Of a stretch of 64,000 bases of DNA, positions 7,999 to 19,069 are shown in pieces. Below the pieces are notes generated by a model, which did no database searches, was not told the origin of the DNA, and was given only the letters and a program-made list of their open reading frames with translations. Positions within the stretch are counted from its first letter, which is position 1. Every line of letters starts with the position of its first letter. Source of the DNA: Pseudoramibacter alactolyticus ATCC 23263 (GTDB taxonomy: Bacteria; Bacillota; Clostridia; Eubacteriales; Eubacteriaceae); assembly GCF_000185505.1 (NCBI RefSeq), contig NZ_GL622359.1, positions 1,476,505 through 1,540,504 on the forward strand, written 5' to 3'. A program made the position numbers and the translations under genes.

Positions 7999-8904
7999 TT
8001 ACGCCTCGTCCAAATCGTCTGCGGCATCCGCTTCCGCCTGATCGTAATAAGCGGCGATGGCCTGGGTCCCGCATTCGCCCATGCCGCGGCGTCGCAGCGC
8101 CTTATACATCGTCCGCACCGTTTCAAGCACCAACAGATGAATATCTTTCGCGTCGGATTCATTGCCGGCAATGGTCAAATCCTTGATCATATGCTTCACA
8201 TAAAATCCCGGATCGTAATCCCCGGCGGCCATCTTAGGGGCAAGGTTAGCCATTTGCCAGCTGCCGGCGGCCCCGGCGCCAATGCTGCCCAGCATCTTAT
8301 CGATGTCAAGTCCCATCATCTGGCCGTACTTCACCGCTTCACAGACCCCGGCCACCGTGCCGGCAATGGCAATCTGATTGGCCATTTTTGTGTGCTGGCC
8401 GCTGCCCGGACCGCCTTCATAAATCACCTGGCTGCCCATGGCCTTCAAAAGGGGCTGCGCCTTTTCAAACGCCGCCGGATCGCCGCCCACCATAATGGAC
8501 AGCGTCCCGGCTCGGGCGCCCACATCGCCGCCGGAGACCGGCGCATCGAGCGCCGAAAGACCGGCCATCGCCGCTTTTTTCGCAATCCGCACGGACAAAC
8601 TCGGGCTCGTGGTCGTCATATCGATGAGCAGCGCCCCGGCCGGGGCCGCTTCGATGATCCCCGGATGCGCTTCCTCACCAAAGTAAACCGACTCGACATC
8701 TTTGGGAAAGCCCACCATCGTGATCACCACTTCGGCGTCAGCTGCCGCTTCCTCAGCCGTTTCGGCCCAGCGTGCACCCTTCCGAATGAGCGCCTCGGCT
8801 TTTGCCTTCGTCCGATTATAAACCGTCAGATCGTGGCCTGCCGCCATCAGATGGCCGGCCATTGCCCCGCCCATTACACCGGTGCCAATAAATGTTATTT
8901 TCAT
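7999..8904 (-). CDS. NAD(P)-dependent beta-hydroxyacid dehydrogenase (HIBADH/GarR family)
   Basis: Oxidises or reduces a beta-hydroxyacid such as 2-hydroxy-3-oxopropionate or 3-hydroxyisobutyrate; the exact substrate cannot be fixed. The 301-residue protein starts MKITFIGTGVMGGAMAGHL, a Rossmann GxGxMG loop at residues 7-12. It has the substrate-loop signature DAPVSGGDVGARAGTL and the catalytic-lysine segment GSGQHTKMANQ. The start at 8904 is preceded by AAGGAAG at a proper distance; an upstream GTG-type extension of 11 codons lacks one. It is probably cotranscribed with the small membrane protein. Confidence 0.85.
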   Translation of the reverse strand: MKITFIGTGVMGGAMAGHLMAAGHDLTVYNRTKAKAEALIRKGARWAETAEEAAADAEVVITMVGFPKDVESVYFGEEAHPGIIEAAPAGALLIDMTTTSPSLSVRIAKKAAMAGLSALDAPVSGGDVGARAGTLSIMVGGDPAAFEKAQPLLKAMGSQVIYEGGPGSGQHTKMANQIAIAGTVAGVCEAVKYGQMMGLDIDKMLGSIGAGAAGSWQMANLAPKMAAGDYDPGFYVKHMIKDLTIAGNESDAKDIHLLVLETVRTMYKALRRRGMGECGTQAIAAYYDQAEADAADDLDEA

Positions 8905-9057
8905 CAGATTCACTTCCTTATTTGTTGACCAGGCCATCGCATCCCTATTGCCAATGCAATTTTCACCCGATTTTTCATTTTTTCATTATTTATATTTCGC
9001 CATTATATCCCAGCTTTCCTTAAATTAAAAGCCATTCCAAAAAAGAAAACCCTCTCA

Positions 9058-9086
9058 TTGCAAAAGTTTTTGGCCTGTGCTAAAAT
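9058..9086 (+). promoter_or_regulatory. Sigma-70-type promoter of tRNA-Arg
   Basis: TTGCAA (9058-9063), 17-bp spacer, TAAAAT (9081-9086), about 13 bp before the mature tRNA 5' end. Confidence 0.7.
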
Positions 9087-9099
9087 AAAAAAAATTTAA

Positions 9100-9176
9100 G
9101 TCCCCGTAGCTCAGCTGGATAGAGCGACCGCCTCCTAAGCGGTAGGCCGGCGGTTCAAATCCGCCCGAGGACGCCA
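9100..9176 (+). tRNA. tRNA-Arg (anticodon CCT)
   Basis: A 77-nt cloverleaf: acceptor GTCCCCG pairs with CGAGGAC with one C-A mismatch. The D-arm is GCTC/GAGC, the anticodon stem ACCGC/GCGGT has loop CTCCTAA, and the T-arm is GGCGG/CCGCC with TTCAAAT. The 3' CCA is encoded. The anticodon CCT reads AGG. It is the only plus-strand gene accepted in the window. Confidence 0.96.
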
Positions 9177-9186
9177 GAAACAAAAA

Positions 9187-9211
9187 AGAAGCTCCGATTG
9201 GAGCTTTTTTT
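9187..9211 (+). terminator. Terminator of tRNA-Arg (bidirectional)
   Basis: AAGCTCC (9189-9195) pairs with GGAGCTT (9200-9206), loop GATT, then T7. An A6 run on the left means the same hairpin can end the convergent methyltransferase gene on the minus strand. Confidence 0.85.
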
Positions 9212-9240
9212 AATGTCTGTTCCCCATTCTTTGAGCTTTC

Positions 9241-9888
9241 TCATAATTCGGAGGGTTTTTCAGCCACCAAATGCAGCCGAAAGCCCTTGCGCTTTTCCAA
9301 CACGACAGGTTCAAGACCCGCCTTTCGACAAAAATCAGCCACCTGATCCAACCGATAAGCGCGGACATCCCCATGTCCCAGCAAGTTGGCCAGGGGCATC
9401 TCCGTGTGATTTATCAGCCAAAGCAGAGGCCTTGCCGCGGTATAATCCCGCAAAATAAGGCGGCCGCCGCCTCGCAGCACCCGATAAACCCCGTCAAAAA
9501 AGCGCTGCGGATTAGGATAATGATGAAAACTATTGGCACAAATCACCGCATCGAAAGAAGCCGTCTCAAAGGGCAAGTCCTCACTGTCCCCGACGACAAA
9601 CTGTGTGTTGGGCAACGCCTTTTTCTGCGCGACGGCAATCATCCGCGGCGTGAGATCGATCCCCGTGTAATGTCTGTCCGGATAAGCTTCGACGAGCCGT
9701 TCGATCATCGGCGCTGTGCCGCACCCGACATCCAAAAGATCATGAAATGTCTTTTGTTCAAGTTCCTCTAAAATCGGCAGGTAATCGTCTTTACACAGTT
9801 CGTAAATTCCCGCATTCTCGCTGTCATAAATTTCAGCGGCTTTTGTAAACTCTTTGATTGACAAAGTTTTATATGCACGAGCATCCAT
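9241..9888 (-). CDS. Class I SAM-dependent methyltransferase (UbiE/Methyltransf_11-like)
   Basis: Probable small-molecule methyltransferase; the substrate is not identifiable. The 215-residue protein has motif I LLDVGCGTAP at about 51-60. A conserved acid follows at YTGIDLTPRM, motif II/III-like residues lie around GDSEDLPFETASFDAVICAN, and the post-motif is LRGGGRLILRDY. It is a stand-alone minus-strand gene between tRNA-Arg and the dehydrogenase fragment. It lies just outside the left direct repeat that bounds the CRISPR-Cas region. Confidence 0.82.
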   Translation of the reverse strand: MDARAYKTLSIKEFTKAAEIYDSENAGIYELCKDDYLPILEELEQKTFHDLLDVGCGTAPMIERLVEAYPDRHYTGIDLTPRMIAVAQKKALPNTQFVVGDSEDLPFETASFDAVICANSFHHYPNPQRFFDGVYRVLRGGGRLILRDYTAARPLLWLINHTEMPLANLLGHGDVRAYRLDQVADFCRKAGLEPVVLEKRKGFRLHLVAEKPSEL

Positions 9889-10110
9889 GTTATCTTCCCC
9901 CTTTCAAATATCACAATGCTTTAATTTAGACCATGCTAACTTTTTTTGATACGATAGCACGTTTCTCACTGCATTGCAAGGGGGGATTACTTATTTTACA
10001 GAATTCCTGAATCGCAAGCCTTTTCCGTTGTCTTTTAGCGTTTGCCTAATCGCAATCGACTGATCTCCCAGCAAATGATTCCGGGTAAACTATCGGCAAA
10101 AACTCTTTTT

Positions 10111-10353
10111 TCACTTCTGCATCCACACCAACAGCCGCATCGGCAGCAGCTTCGTCATCAGGCGCAGCAACTTTATCGCCGTCCCATAGACAGACACCGC
10201 CCGGCCGGCCATCGCGTCGCGGTAGGCCTTGGCGGCCACCTTCTCGGGATCGGCCATAAAGCGATTTTTAAACGCCGCCCGCCGGTGTACCTTCTCTGCC
10301 GTTTTAAAGAAGGCGGTGCGCACCGGTCCCGGGCAGACCGCCGTCACCGAGGC
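10111..10353 (-). pseudogene. 3' fragment of a short-chain dehydrogenase gene, cut off next to the CRISPR array
   Basis: The bases encode the last ~80 residues of the SDR protein at 29033-29791 (for example VTAVCPGPVRTAFF) and then end differently, in LLVWMQK. The open frame runs back into CRISPR repeats, so no proper start or Rossmann half exists. At nucleotide level 10117-10353 matches 29051-29287 with no gaps and 6 mismatches by eye. It ends 21 bp before the leader-distal repeat of the array. Confidence 0.88.
10117..10353. repeat. Left copy of a 237-bp direct repeat flanking the CRISPR-Cas region
   Basis: Same orientation as the copy at 29051-29287, exactly 18,934 bp away, with 6 mismatches and no indels when aligned by eye. 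Five of the differences are in the first ~60 bp. Beyond 10353 and 29287 the sequences diverge abruptly. Confidence 0.92.
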
Positions 10354-10374
10354 CCATGTTAAGCCCCAATTTTC

Positions 10375-13300
10375 ATTTCTACTCACACGCCTCTTGCGAG
10401 GCATGACGAAATGGAATTCTTTCTCTGTAAATTTCTTCACAATTTCTACTCACACGCCTCTTGCGAGGCGTGACTTAAAATGCGCCATAATTCCGGCGTT
10501 TTCTGCCGGATTTCTACTCACACGCCTCTTGCGAGGCGTGACAACGCCTTTATGAAACTGTCACCGACCACACAGATTTCTACTCACACGCCTCTTGCGA
10601 GGCGTGACATAAGTAGCGATCGGCTTGTCATTGTTGACGATATTTCTACTCACACGCCTCTTGCGAGGCGTGACAAAACGATGAAGCCCATTGCGAAACA
10701 GAATATGAATTTCTACTCACACGCCTCTTGCGAGGTGTGACTTTGCCCTCGTCCGCGTTGATGTATTCATCGTAATTTCTACTCACACGCCTCTTGCGAG
10801 GCGTGACTTCTGCCACATACTTTTTTAGCGCTTGCCCTTCGATTTCTACTCACACGCCTCTTGCGAGGCGTGACACAGACGCGAAGACGCAGCTCAACGC
10901 AGCGTTTAATTTCTACTCACACGCCTCTTGCGAGGCGTGACGATTAAAGGGATCACAGTCACCCTCATCACCAAATTTCTACTCACACGCCTCTTGCGAG
11001 GCGTGACTGAAATGAATGCGGATCAGTTAGCGGAGTTGGAAATTTCTACTCACACGCCTCTTGCGAGGCGTGACTTGTTTTTTCATCGCTTTCGATCGGT
11101 CTTGATCATTTCTACTCACACGCCTCTTGCGAGGCGTGACATACATGGTGTCATGTATAATATAGACATAAGATAATTTCTACTCACACGCCTCTTGCGA
11201 GGCGTGACCGCCGACAACGCTAACCGGCGGCAGTTGGCAGACATTTCTACTCACACGCCTCTTGCGAGGCGTGACAGGGCGGAGCAATTAACCGTGTTAT
11301 TAGCATTATTTCTACTCACACGCCTCTTGCGAGGCGTGACGCGCCTCGGGCGTTGTGCCAGTCTCGATTGCCTGATTTCTACTCACACGCCTCTTGCGAG
11401 GCGTGACTTGGCGTCCACCAACCCAGCCGCTCTCTCGCAAATTTCTACTCACACGCCTCTTGCGAGGCGTGACCCGATGACGAAAAGTCAAACGTTGAGA
11501 GAAGAAATTTCTACTCACACGCCTCTTGCGAGGCGTGACAAGGCTATACGCTGTATGACCACAACTCAAATAATTTCTACTCACACGCCTCTTGCGAGGC
11601 GTGACGCTATCCGTGGCGCCCTATATAGATCCGGCGTCAATTTCTACTCACACGCCTCTTGCGAGGCGTGACCCATGCTTTATGGCGAAGATGAAGAAGC
11701 TTGCATTTCTACTCACACGCCTCTTGCGAGGCGTGACACGGCGTTCCAAAATTAATCGAGGGAATGCCGAATTTCTACTCACACGCCTCTTGCGAGGCGT
11801 GACACGGCGTTCCAAAATTAATCGAGGGAATGCCGAATTTCTACTCACACGCCTCTTGCGAGGCGTGACGCGACCTTCGAGAAAGGCGACAGCGGCATCA
11901 AGAATTTCTACTCACACGCCTCTTGCGAGGCGTGACCGGGTAGCAATCCAGTTTATGGACAGTTTTCGCAATTTCTACTCACACGCCTCTTGCGAGGCGT
12001 GACACGCCGGCCCCCGAAAGGGGGCCAATTAAAATTGATTTCTACTCACACGCCTCTTGCGAGGCGTGACAAAGATATGGCGTTGAATTTAAATTCTGTA
12101 ATAAATTTCTACTCACACGCCTCTTGCGAGGCGTGACAAAGATATGGCGTTGAATTTAAATTCTGTAATAAATTTCTACTCACACGCCTCTTGCGAGGCG
12201 TGACTATCGTCTTGGCGTTCGTCGTATAAACAGCCACATTTCTACTCACACGCCTCTTGCGAGGCGTGACAATGATGGAATCACATATGATTGCATCGTT
12301 TTTAAATTTCTACTCACACGCCTCTTGCGAGGCGTGACCATAGCCACTTTCGACGGCGAAGAGCGCTTTAAATTTCTACTCACACGCCTCTTGCGAGGCG
12401 TGACCCGTGCGAAAAACTACCGATTGTACCGAAAGATGATTTCTACTCACACGCCTCTTGCGAGGCGTGACTGGTGGATTCGGGAGCACAGGAAGGTAAG
12501 CATGAATTTCTACTCACACGCCTCTTGCGAGGCGTGACTGGTGGGATTTTTTTATTGCTGTTTTTCCAAAAAATTTCTACTCACACGCCTCTTGCGAGGC
12601 GTGACGAAAACTTTAGCCGCCTGCCCGCAGCTCGGCCGAATTTCTACTCACACGCCTCTTGCGAGGCGTGACTCTATGTTTACCACGGTTCTAATTTCGC
12701 GATGCAATTTCTACTCACACGCCTCTTGCGAGGCGTGACGTGCGGACGGCGAGTTCGGCGCAGATACCGAAAATTTCTACTCACACGCCTCTTGCGAGGC
12801 GTGACTAAGATTTTTTTATATTCTTCATTGCGAATTGTAATTTCTACTCACACGCCTCTTGCGAGGCGTGACGGTCCGGAGGATGTGCATCAAGTGCTTG
12901 CTGGATTATTTCTACTCACACGCCTCTTGCGAGGCGTGACGTGAATGTAACGTCTCTGTAAACTTTATTGACAAATTTCTACTCACACGCCTCTTGCGAG
13001 GCGTGACATGCACTGATCCGCTCTGCGTTGTAGTCAAAACTTATTTCTACTCACACGCCTCTTGCGAGGCGTGACAGCATGCCTAAGTTCCGCGTATCCT
13101 GGTATAAAAATTTCTACTCACACGCCTCTTGCGAGGCGTGACGTATCTTGGTGTTGGCATTATCAACGGTATTCCAATTTCTACTCACACGCCTCTTGCG
13201 AGGCGTGACCGAGTGTTCAAGTTATTACGACTTGAGCGACGAAATTTCTACTCACACGCCTCTTGCGAGGCGTGACGTCGGACAGTTCGACGCATTCCGC

Positions 13301-16300
13301 TGGGGCATTCAGCATTTCTACTCACACGCCTCTTGCGAGGCGTGACCAGCGGGCTTGAAATTCTTTGTGATTACAAATGAATTTCTACTCACACGCCTCT
13401 TGCGAGGCGTGACCCAAGGTCTACCATCGACTGTGCAATCGGTAAGAATTTCTACTCACACGCCTCTTGCGAGGCGTGACCACAGGTTCAACCACTCAGC
13501 CGCCCAATCGCGAAATTTCTACTCACACGCCTCTTGCGAGGCGTGACACCCGGCCAGCATGTAAATGCAATCACACTTTTCATTTCTACTCACACGCCTC
13601 TTAACAAATGCATTCATTGAATAATCATTTCTACTCACACGCCTCTTGCGAGGCGTGACTGATTTTTTTGGCAGCATGCCAATTCAAGTGATTATTTCTA
13701 CTCACACGCCTCTTGCGAGGCGTGACAATCAAAATGAAATATGTTGTCACAAGATTTTGATTTCTACTCACACGCCTCTTGCGAGGCGTGACACGGCTCT
13801 TAACAAATGCATTCATTGAATAATCATTTCTACTCACACGCCTCTTGCGAGGCGTGACCTTACTTTCCGAAAAACACATGTTTTTGTATTTAATTTCTAC
13901 TCACACGCCTCTTGCGAGGCGTGACTTAATTGGGGCGGTTGCCCGCCCCACACTTTTAATTTCTACTCACACGCCTCTTGCGAGGCGTGACCCATATCAC
14001 CTGCGTTGTTCGCTCCAATGTATAAATTTCTACTCACACGCCTCTTGCGAGGCGTGACTAAAATTGGAGGTAATATATGACAAAAACATCAAATTTCTAC
14101 TCACACGCCTCTTGCGAGGCGTGACGGGCACGCCCCAAAGCAATACCGGCGTTTTCAGCATTTCTACTCACACGCCTCTTGCGAGGCGTGACCTTTACCT
14201 TCTCGTTGAGTGATGCCGCCCCGTAATTTCTACTCACACGCCTCTTGCGAGGCGTGACGGGAATCGGAAAAGCGCTGATGGCGACGATCACCGATTTCTA
14301 CTCACACGCCTCTTGCGAGGCGTGACTTGAACTCCAAAATGGTTTTAGCCTGCTCTTTGCATTTCTACTCACACGCCTCTTGCGAGGCGTGACGCCGCCG
14401 TTTACCTTTACGGTGGCAGAAAGTTAGATTTCTACTCACACGCCTCTTGCGAGGCGTGACAAGATCATTGAGGGCAATTACGCGAACCGAGGCATTTCTA
14501 CTCACACGCCTCTTGCGAGGCGTGACCAATCTGCTCCTCGGCGCGTCGGCCTTTGCCATATTTCTACTCACACGCCTCTTGCGAGGCGTGACATCGCATG
14601 CGGACACGTTTTGCTGGCCAAAGAATTTCTACTCACACGCCTCTTGCGAGGCGTGACCGCGCAAAGCTCACCACGACGCAGGCCGGTTTTATTTCTACTC
14701 ACACGCCTCTTGCGAGGCGTGACGCCAGTCTCACTGCCATCTGGATTTTGATGCTCAGATTTCTACTCACACGCCTCTTGCGAGGCGTGACAGCCGGATC
14801 GTGACGCTGCCGCCCTAATAATTCCTCATTTCTACTCACACGCCTCTTGCGAGGCGTGACTTTCCCCCTTGACGTCGCCATGGACACTAAAGTAATTTCT
14901 ACTCACACGCCTCTTGCGAGGCGTGACGCGTGTACCAGGCTGGCCGACCATGGATAATGTAATTTCTACTCACACGCCTCTTGCGAGGCGTGACTTGCGT
15001 GCCAAGCGGTGTTTTTCCCCAAAAACAGATTTCTACTCACACGCCTCTTGCGAGGCGTGACGAAGAAGCATGAAGAATATTTGACGCGGGATAAAATTTC
15101 TACTCACACGCCTCTTGCGAGGCGTGACATGGGATACCGAAAAGCATTAGAGTTCTTAGTCATTTCTACTCACACGCCTCTTGCGAGGCGTGACGCGGCA
15201 TCTGGGGCGGGCAGCGCGGCATTGTTCATTTCTACTCACACGCCTCTTGCGAGGCGTGACCTGCGGAATATGCCGAGATGCATCATCGAAGCAAATTTCT
15301 ACTCACACGCCTCTTGCGAGGCGTGACGAATCGCGTGTGGGCATGTTCTTCTGGCCGAAGAATTTCTACTCACACGCCTCTTGCGAGGCGTGACATGAAG
15401 AACACGTTGATTTCTTCCTGTGCGAAGATTTCTACTCACACGCCTCTTGCGAGGCGTGACTTGGTCCCATTGGTTTGGAATGCAACCAGCAAAATTTCTA
15501 CTCACACGCCTCTTGCGAGGCGTGACTTGAACGAAATCATCTAATCGCAGAATATAAAATTTCTACTCACACGCCTCTTGCGAGGCGTGACCTACTGCCC
15601 GTCCCATGTAAACTATTTCAAACGAAATTTCTACTCACACGCCTCTTGCGAGGCGTGACCGAGACGCTGTTTAAAAACAATGCCGACCGCGTAAATTTCT
15701 ACTCACACGCCTCTTGCGAGGCGTGACAACCGCCGGCGCCGGAGATACCGCGCAAGTCATGATTTCTACTCACACGCCTCTTGCGAGGCGTGACAACAAA
15801 GCCGAAGCTTTGCGCAAAGCTATTCGATTTCTACTCACACGCCTCTTGCGAGGCGTGACATGAATATCTCAGCGCAGGCAGCGGCAAACCTCATTTCTAC
15901 TCACACGCCTCTTGCGAGGCGTGACTTCTGGGATCACGGCGCCACAAAGGCAAACCTCCATTTCTACTCACACGCCTCTTGCGAGGCGTGACTTGCCTCG
16001 GCCCATCATTGTAAAAAATTCATTAATTTCTACTCACACGCCTCTTGCGAGGCGTGACCTATGCACCGTCGGCATTGACTATGCCAGTATGCATTTCTAC
16101 TCACACGCCTCTTGCGAGGCGTGACGCTAATGTTACCTACATGGACGACAACGCGAAAAATTTCTACTCACACGCCTCTTGCGAGGCGTGACCAGATTAA
16201 AGACCATATCAACAACATGGTCAAAGATTTCTACTCACACGCCTCTTGCGAGGCGTGACAAATCTTTAAATGTTTGTGAGTAGGCTTCAAGCAATTTCTA

Positions 16301-19069
16301 CTCACACGCCTCTTGCGAGGCGTGACAGATTTGGATTTGAAACGGCGCTAGAACAGTTTAATTTCTACTCACACGCCTCTTGCGAGGCGTGACCGCGAAA
16401 GGCTTATCCGCTGACGGCATCGTTGGAATTTCTACTCACACGCCTCTTGCGAGGCGTGACTTCGCGGACTTTATGACGACGCAAGTTGCGCTCATTTCTA
16501 CTCACACGCCTCTTGCGAGGCGTGACACAAGGAACATGTAGATTTCTTCCTGTGCGAAGATTTCTACTCACACGCCTCTTGCGAGGCGTGACGGGTGGAT
16601 TTCTGTTATGACGGCGTTCCCAACTGCATTTCTACTCACACGCCTCTTGCGAGGCGTGACGCGCGAAAGGCTTATCCGCTGACGGCATCGTCGGAATTTC
16701 TACTCACACGCCTCTTGCGAGGCGTGACGACCAGCAAAAAACCGTTCGGGCAGTCGAGATTAAATTTCTACTCACACGCCTCTTGCGAGGCGTGACTGCC
16801 CTTCGTGGTGCATTTGTATGGTCAAACCGATTTCTACTCACACGCCTCTTGCGAGGCGTGACACTATCATTTTTTTTGCGACAAATAGTTCCGACGAATT
16901 TCTACTCACACGCCTCTTGCGAGGCGTGACATTTTGGAAGGACGAATGCACCGATACGGTCCACATTTCTACTCACACGCCTCTTGCGAGGCGTGACTGG
17001 CTCCATGTATAATATAGATATAAAATAAAGAATTTCTACTCACACGCCTCTTGCGAGGCGTGACCAGACGTGGCGAATGTACACTCAAAATCTGGCCAAT
17101 TTCTACTCACACGCCTCTTGCGAGGCGTGACCGCGACCATCGTCAATAACAATGCTCACGATCATTTCTACTCACACGCCTCTTGCGAGGCGTGACTGGG
17201 GGGGTATCATGGAAGAAGTTGAAATCATTACATTTCTACTCACACGCCTCTTGCGAGGCGTGACGCCAATTTGGTTTTGATGCGCGAATCCGGCCTCATT
17301 TCTACTCACACGCCTCTTGCGAGGCGTGACCTGCCAATTTTGGATACTATAGCTTCCCACGCCGCATTTCTACTCACACGCCTCTTGCGAGGCGTGACTG
17401 GAAATCGGCGACGGATGGGCTGGCGGGTAAATTTCTACTCACACGCCTCTTGCGAGGCGTGACGGTGGGATTTTTTTATTGCTGTTTTTTTAAAAAATTT
17501 CTACTCACACGCCTCTTGCGAGGCGTGACCATGTTGGACACATCCACAACAATTGCCAATGCATTTCTACTCACACGCCTCTTGCGAGGCGTGACAAATG
17601 GGAAAGGTGGTTGAATGTTTCGCGAAAGATTTCTACTCACACGCCTCTTGCGAGGCGTGACACGGAGGGACGAACATGGAAACTGTGAATCAGATTTCTA
17701 CTCACACGCCTCTTGCGAGGCGTGACTATTTTTGGTCCATTGTCCGCCAAGTAATTAATCATTTCTACTCACACGCCTCTTGCGAGGCGTGACGGTGGTG
17801 CGACCGTCGCAACGCCACTGAAAGAAAATTTCTACTCACACGCCTCTTGCGAGGCGTGACCCGAGGCAGTTATTAGCGAACTGGAACTTTACGGCATTTC
17901 TACTCACACGCCTCTTGCGAGGCGTGACACGGGAAGCAATCCAGTTTACGGACAGCTTTCACATTTCTACTCACACGCCTCTTGCGAGGCGTGACCCGTT
18001 GCCCTTACCGTAGTCAGGATGAGCAAAACCTATTTCTACTCACACGCCTCTTGCGAGGCGTGACGGCCAGATCGTTCGACCCGTCCAGAACCGACGTATT
18101 TCTACTCACACGCCTCTTGCGAGGCGTGACATGCTTATCAAGTCGCGTGATCGACACGCCAAAGTGATTTCTACTCACACGCCTCTTGCGAGGCGTGACG
18201 ATTGCCGGACAAGAACTGTCGGTACACGTTGCAATTTCTACTCACACGCCTCTTGCGAGGCGTGACGGCCCCAAAGCACACGCCTTTTCCGCCCGCGAAA
18301 ATTTCTACTCACACGCCTCTTGCGAGGCGTGACCTGGGGAACAGTATCCGCAACGCCGTGGAGCGATTTCTACTCACACGCCTCTTGCGAGGCGTGACAG
18401 ATTATGCGCAGCAGGCAGTGGCAGTACTGGAATTTCTACTCACACGCCTCTTGCGAGGCGTGACGTTGCCCATCGTGAACGTGCCGCCGTCAGCAATTTC
18501 ATTTCTACTCACACGCCTCTTGCGAGGCGTGACCCGTGGATGATCTCGATACCACCGCCTCCAGAAATTTCTACTCACACGCCTCTTGCGAGGCGTGACC
18601 CGGAAAACCGCTGCCGGCGTTAGTGGTACTTTATTTCTACTCACACGCCTCTTGCGAGGCGTGACCGCAGTCGATCTGGCTCAAGGCAACGCGGACAACA
18701 TTTCTACTCACACGCCTCTTGCGAGGCGTGACTTTCTGGGACGGCGAACAAGAGTACGGTCAAGAAATTTCTACTCACACGCCTCTTGCGAGGCGTGACG
18801 GGGTACGGGATGCAGTTCAGATGGCAGGATTCAGATTTCTACTCACACGCCTCTTGCGAGGCGTGACGCGAGCGATGGTGATCGTCGCGCGTGATTAAAA
18901 AAATTTCTACTCACACGCCTCTTGCGAGGCGTGACTTGCGGCACCGAAAGAGCAAGCCTGTGACGCGCATTTCTACTCACACGCCTCTTGCGAGGCGTGA
19001 CCCGAATGCTTAGCGCGGGCCCGGCGAATCGGCTGGATTTCTACTCACACGCCTCTTGCGAGGCGTGAC
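10375..19069 (-). CRISPR. Type I-C CRISPR array, 131 repeats and 130 spacers
   Basis: A 33-bp repeat recurs every 65-70 bp, with spacers mostly 32-37 nt. In the crRNA (minus) sense it is GT, an 8-bp stem CACGCCTC/GAGGCGTG around loop GCAA, then TGAGTAGAAAT. This is the I-C architecture with an 11-nt handle. I counted 131 repeat starts, the first at 10375 and the last at 19037. The array is read leftward from the leader beside cas2. The leader-distal repeat (10375-10407) has one change and the repeat at 10709 another; the one at 13582-13602 is cut to 21 nt. Two tandem spacer duplications occur (11738/11804 and 12071/12138). ORFs here are artefacts of the periodic repeat. Confidence 0.98.
13582..13626 (-). 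repeat. Truncated CRISPR repeat fused to a truncated spacer copy
   Basis: Only the first 21 bases of the repeat (13582-13602) remain, joined to the last 24 bases of a spacer that is present in full at 13793-13825. The junction falls at CTCTT, a short stretch shared by repeat and spacer, so a deletion between the two copies explains it. The unit is 45 bp long instead of about 66. Confidence 0.9.

Noticed and set aside
10111-10440. A 109-codon minus-strand open frame as an intact small gene
   Set aside because: Its first part is CRISPR repeat; the rest is the C-terminal third of the dehydrogenase at 29033-29791. It is a gene fragment.
10408-19036. Self-targeting spacers against genes in this window
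   Set aside because: No clear match was noticed by eye, but I could not search exhaustively; a computed comparison of all spacers to the genome would be decisive.
10442-19069. Dozens of open frames in the array, on both strands, with a repeated THTPLARRD, LLTRLLRGVT or VTPRKRRVSRN pattern
   Set aside because: They are translations of the CRISPR repeat in different frames, interrupted by spacers; there are no ribosome sites or conserved proteins.
10375-19069. The plus-strand repeat begins ATTTCTACT, like the Cas12a (type V-A) crRNA handle
   Set aside because: No cas12a is present. The cas set is I-C, the repeat has a long internal stem, and the leader and decayed distal repeat show transcription in the other direction, where the sequence ends AGTAGAAAT as in I-C.
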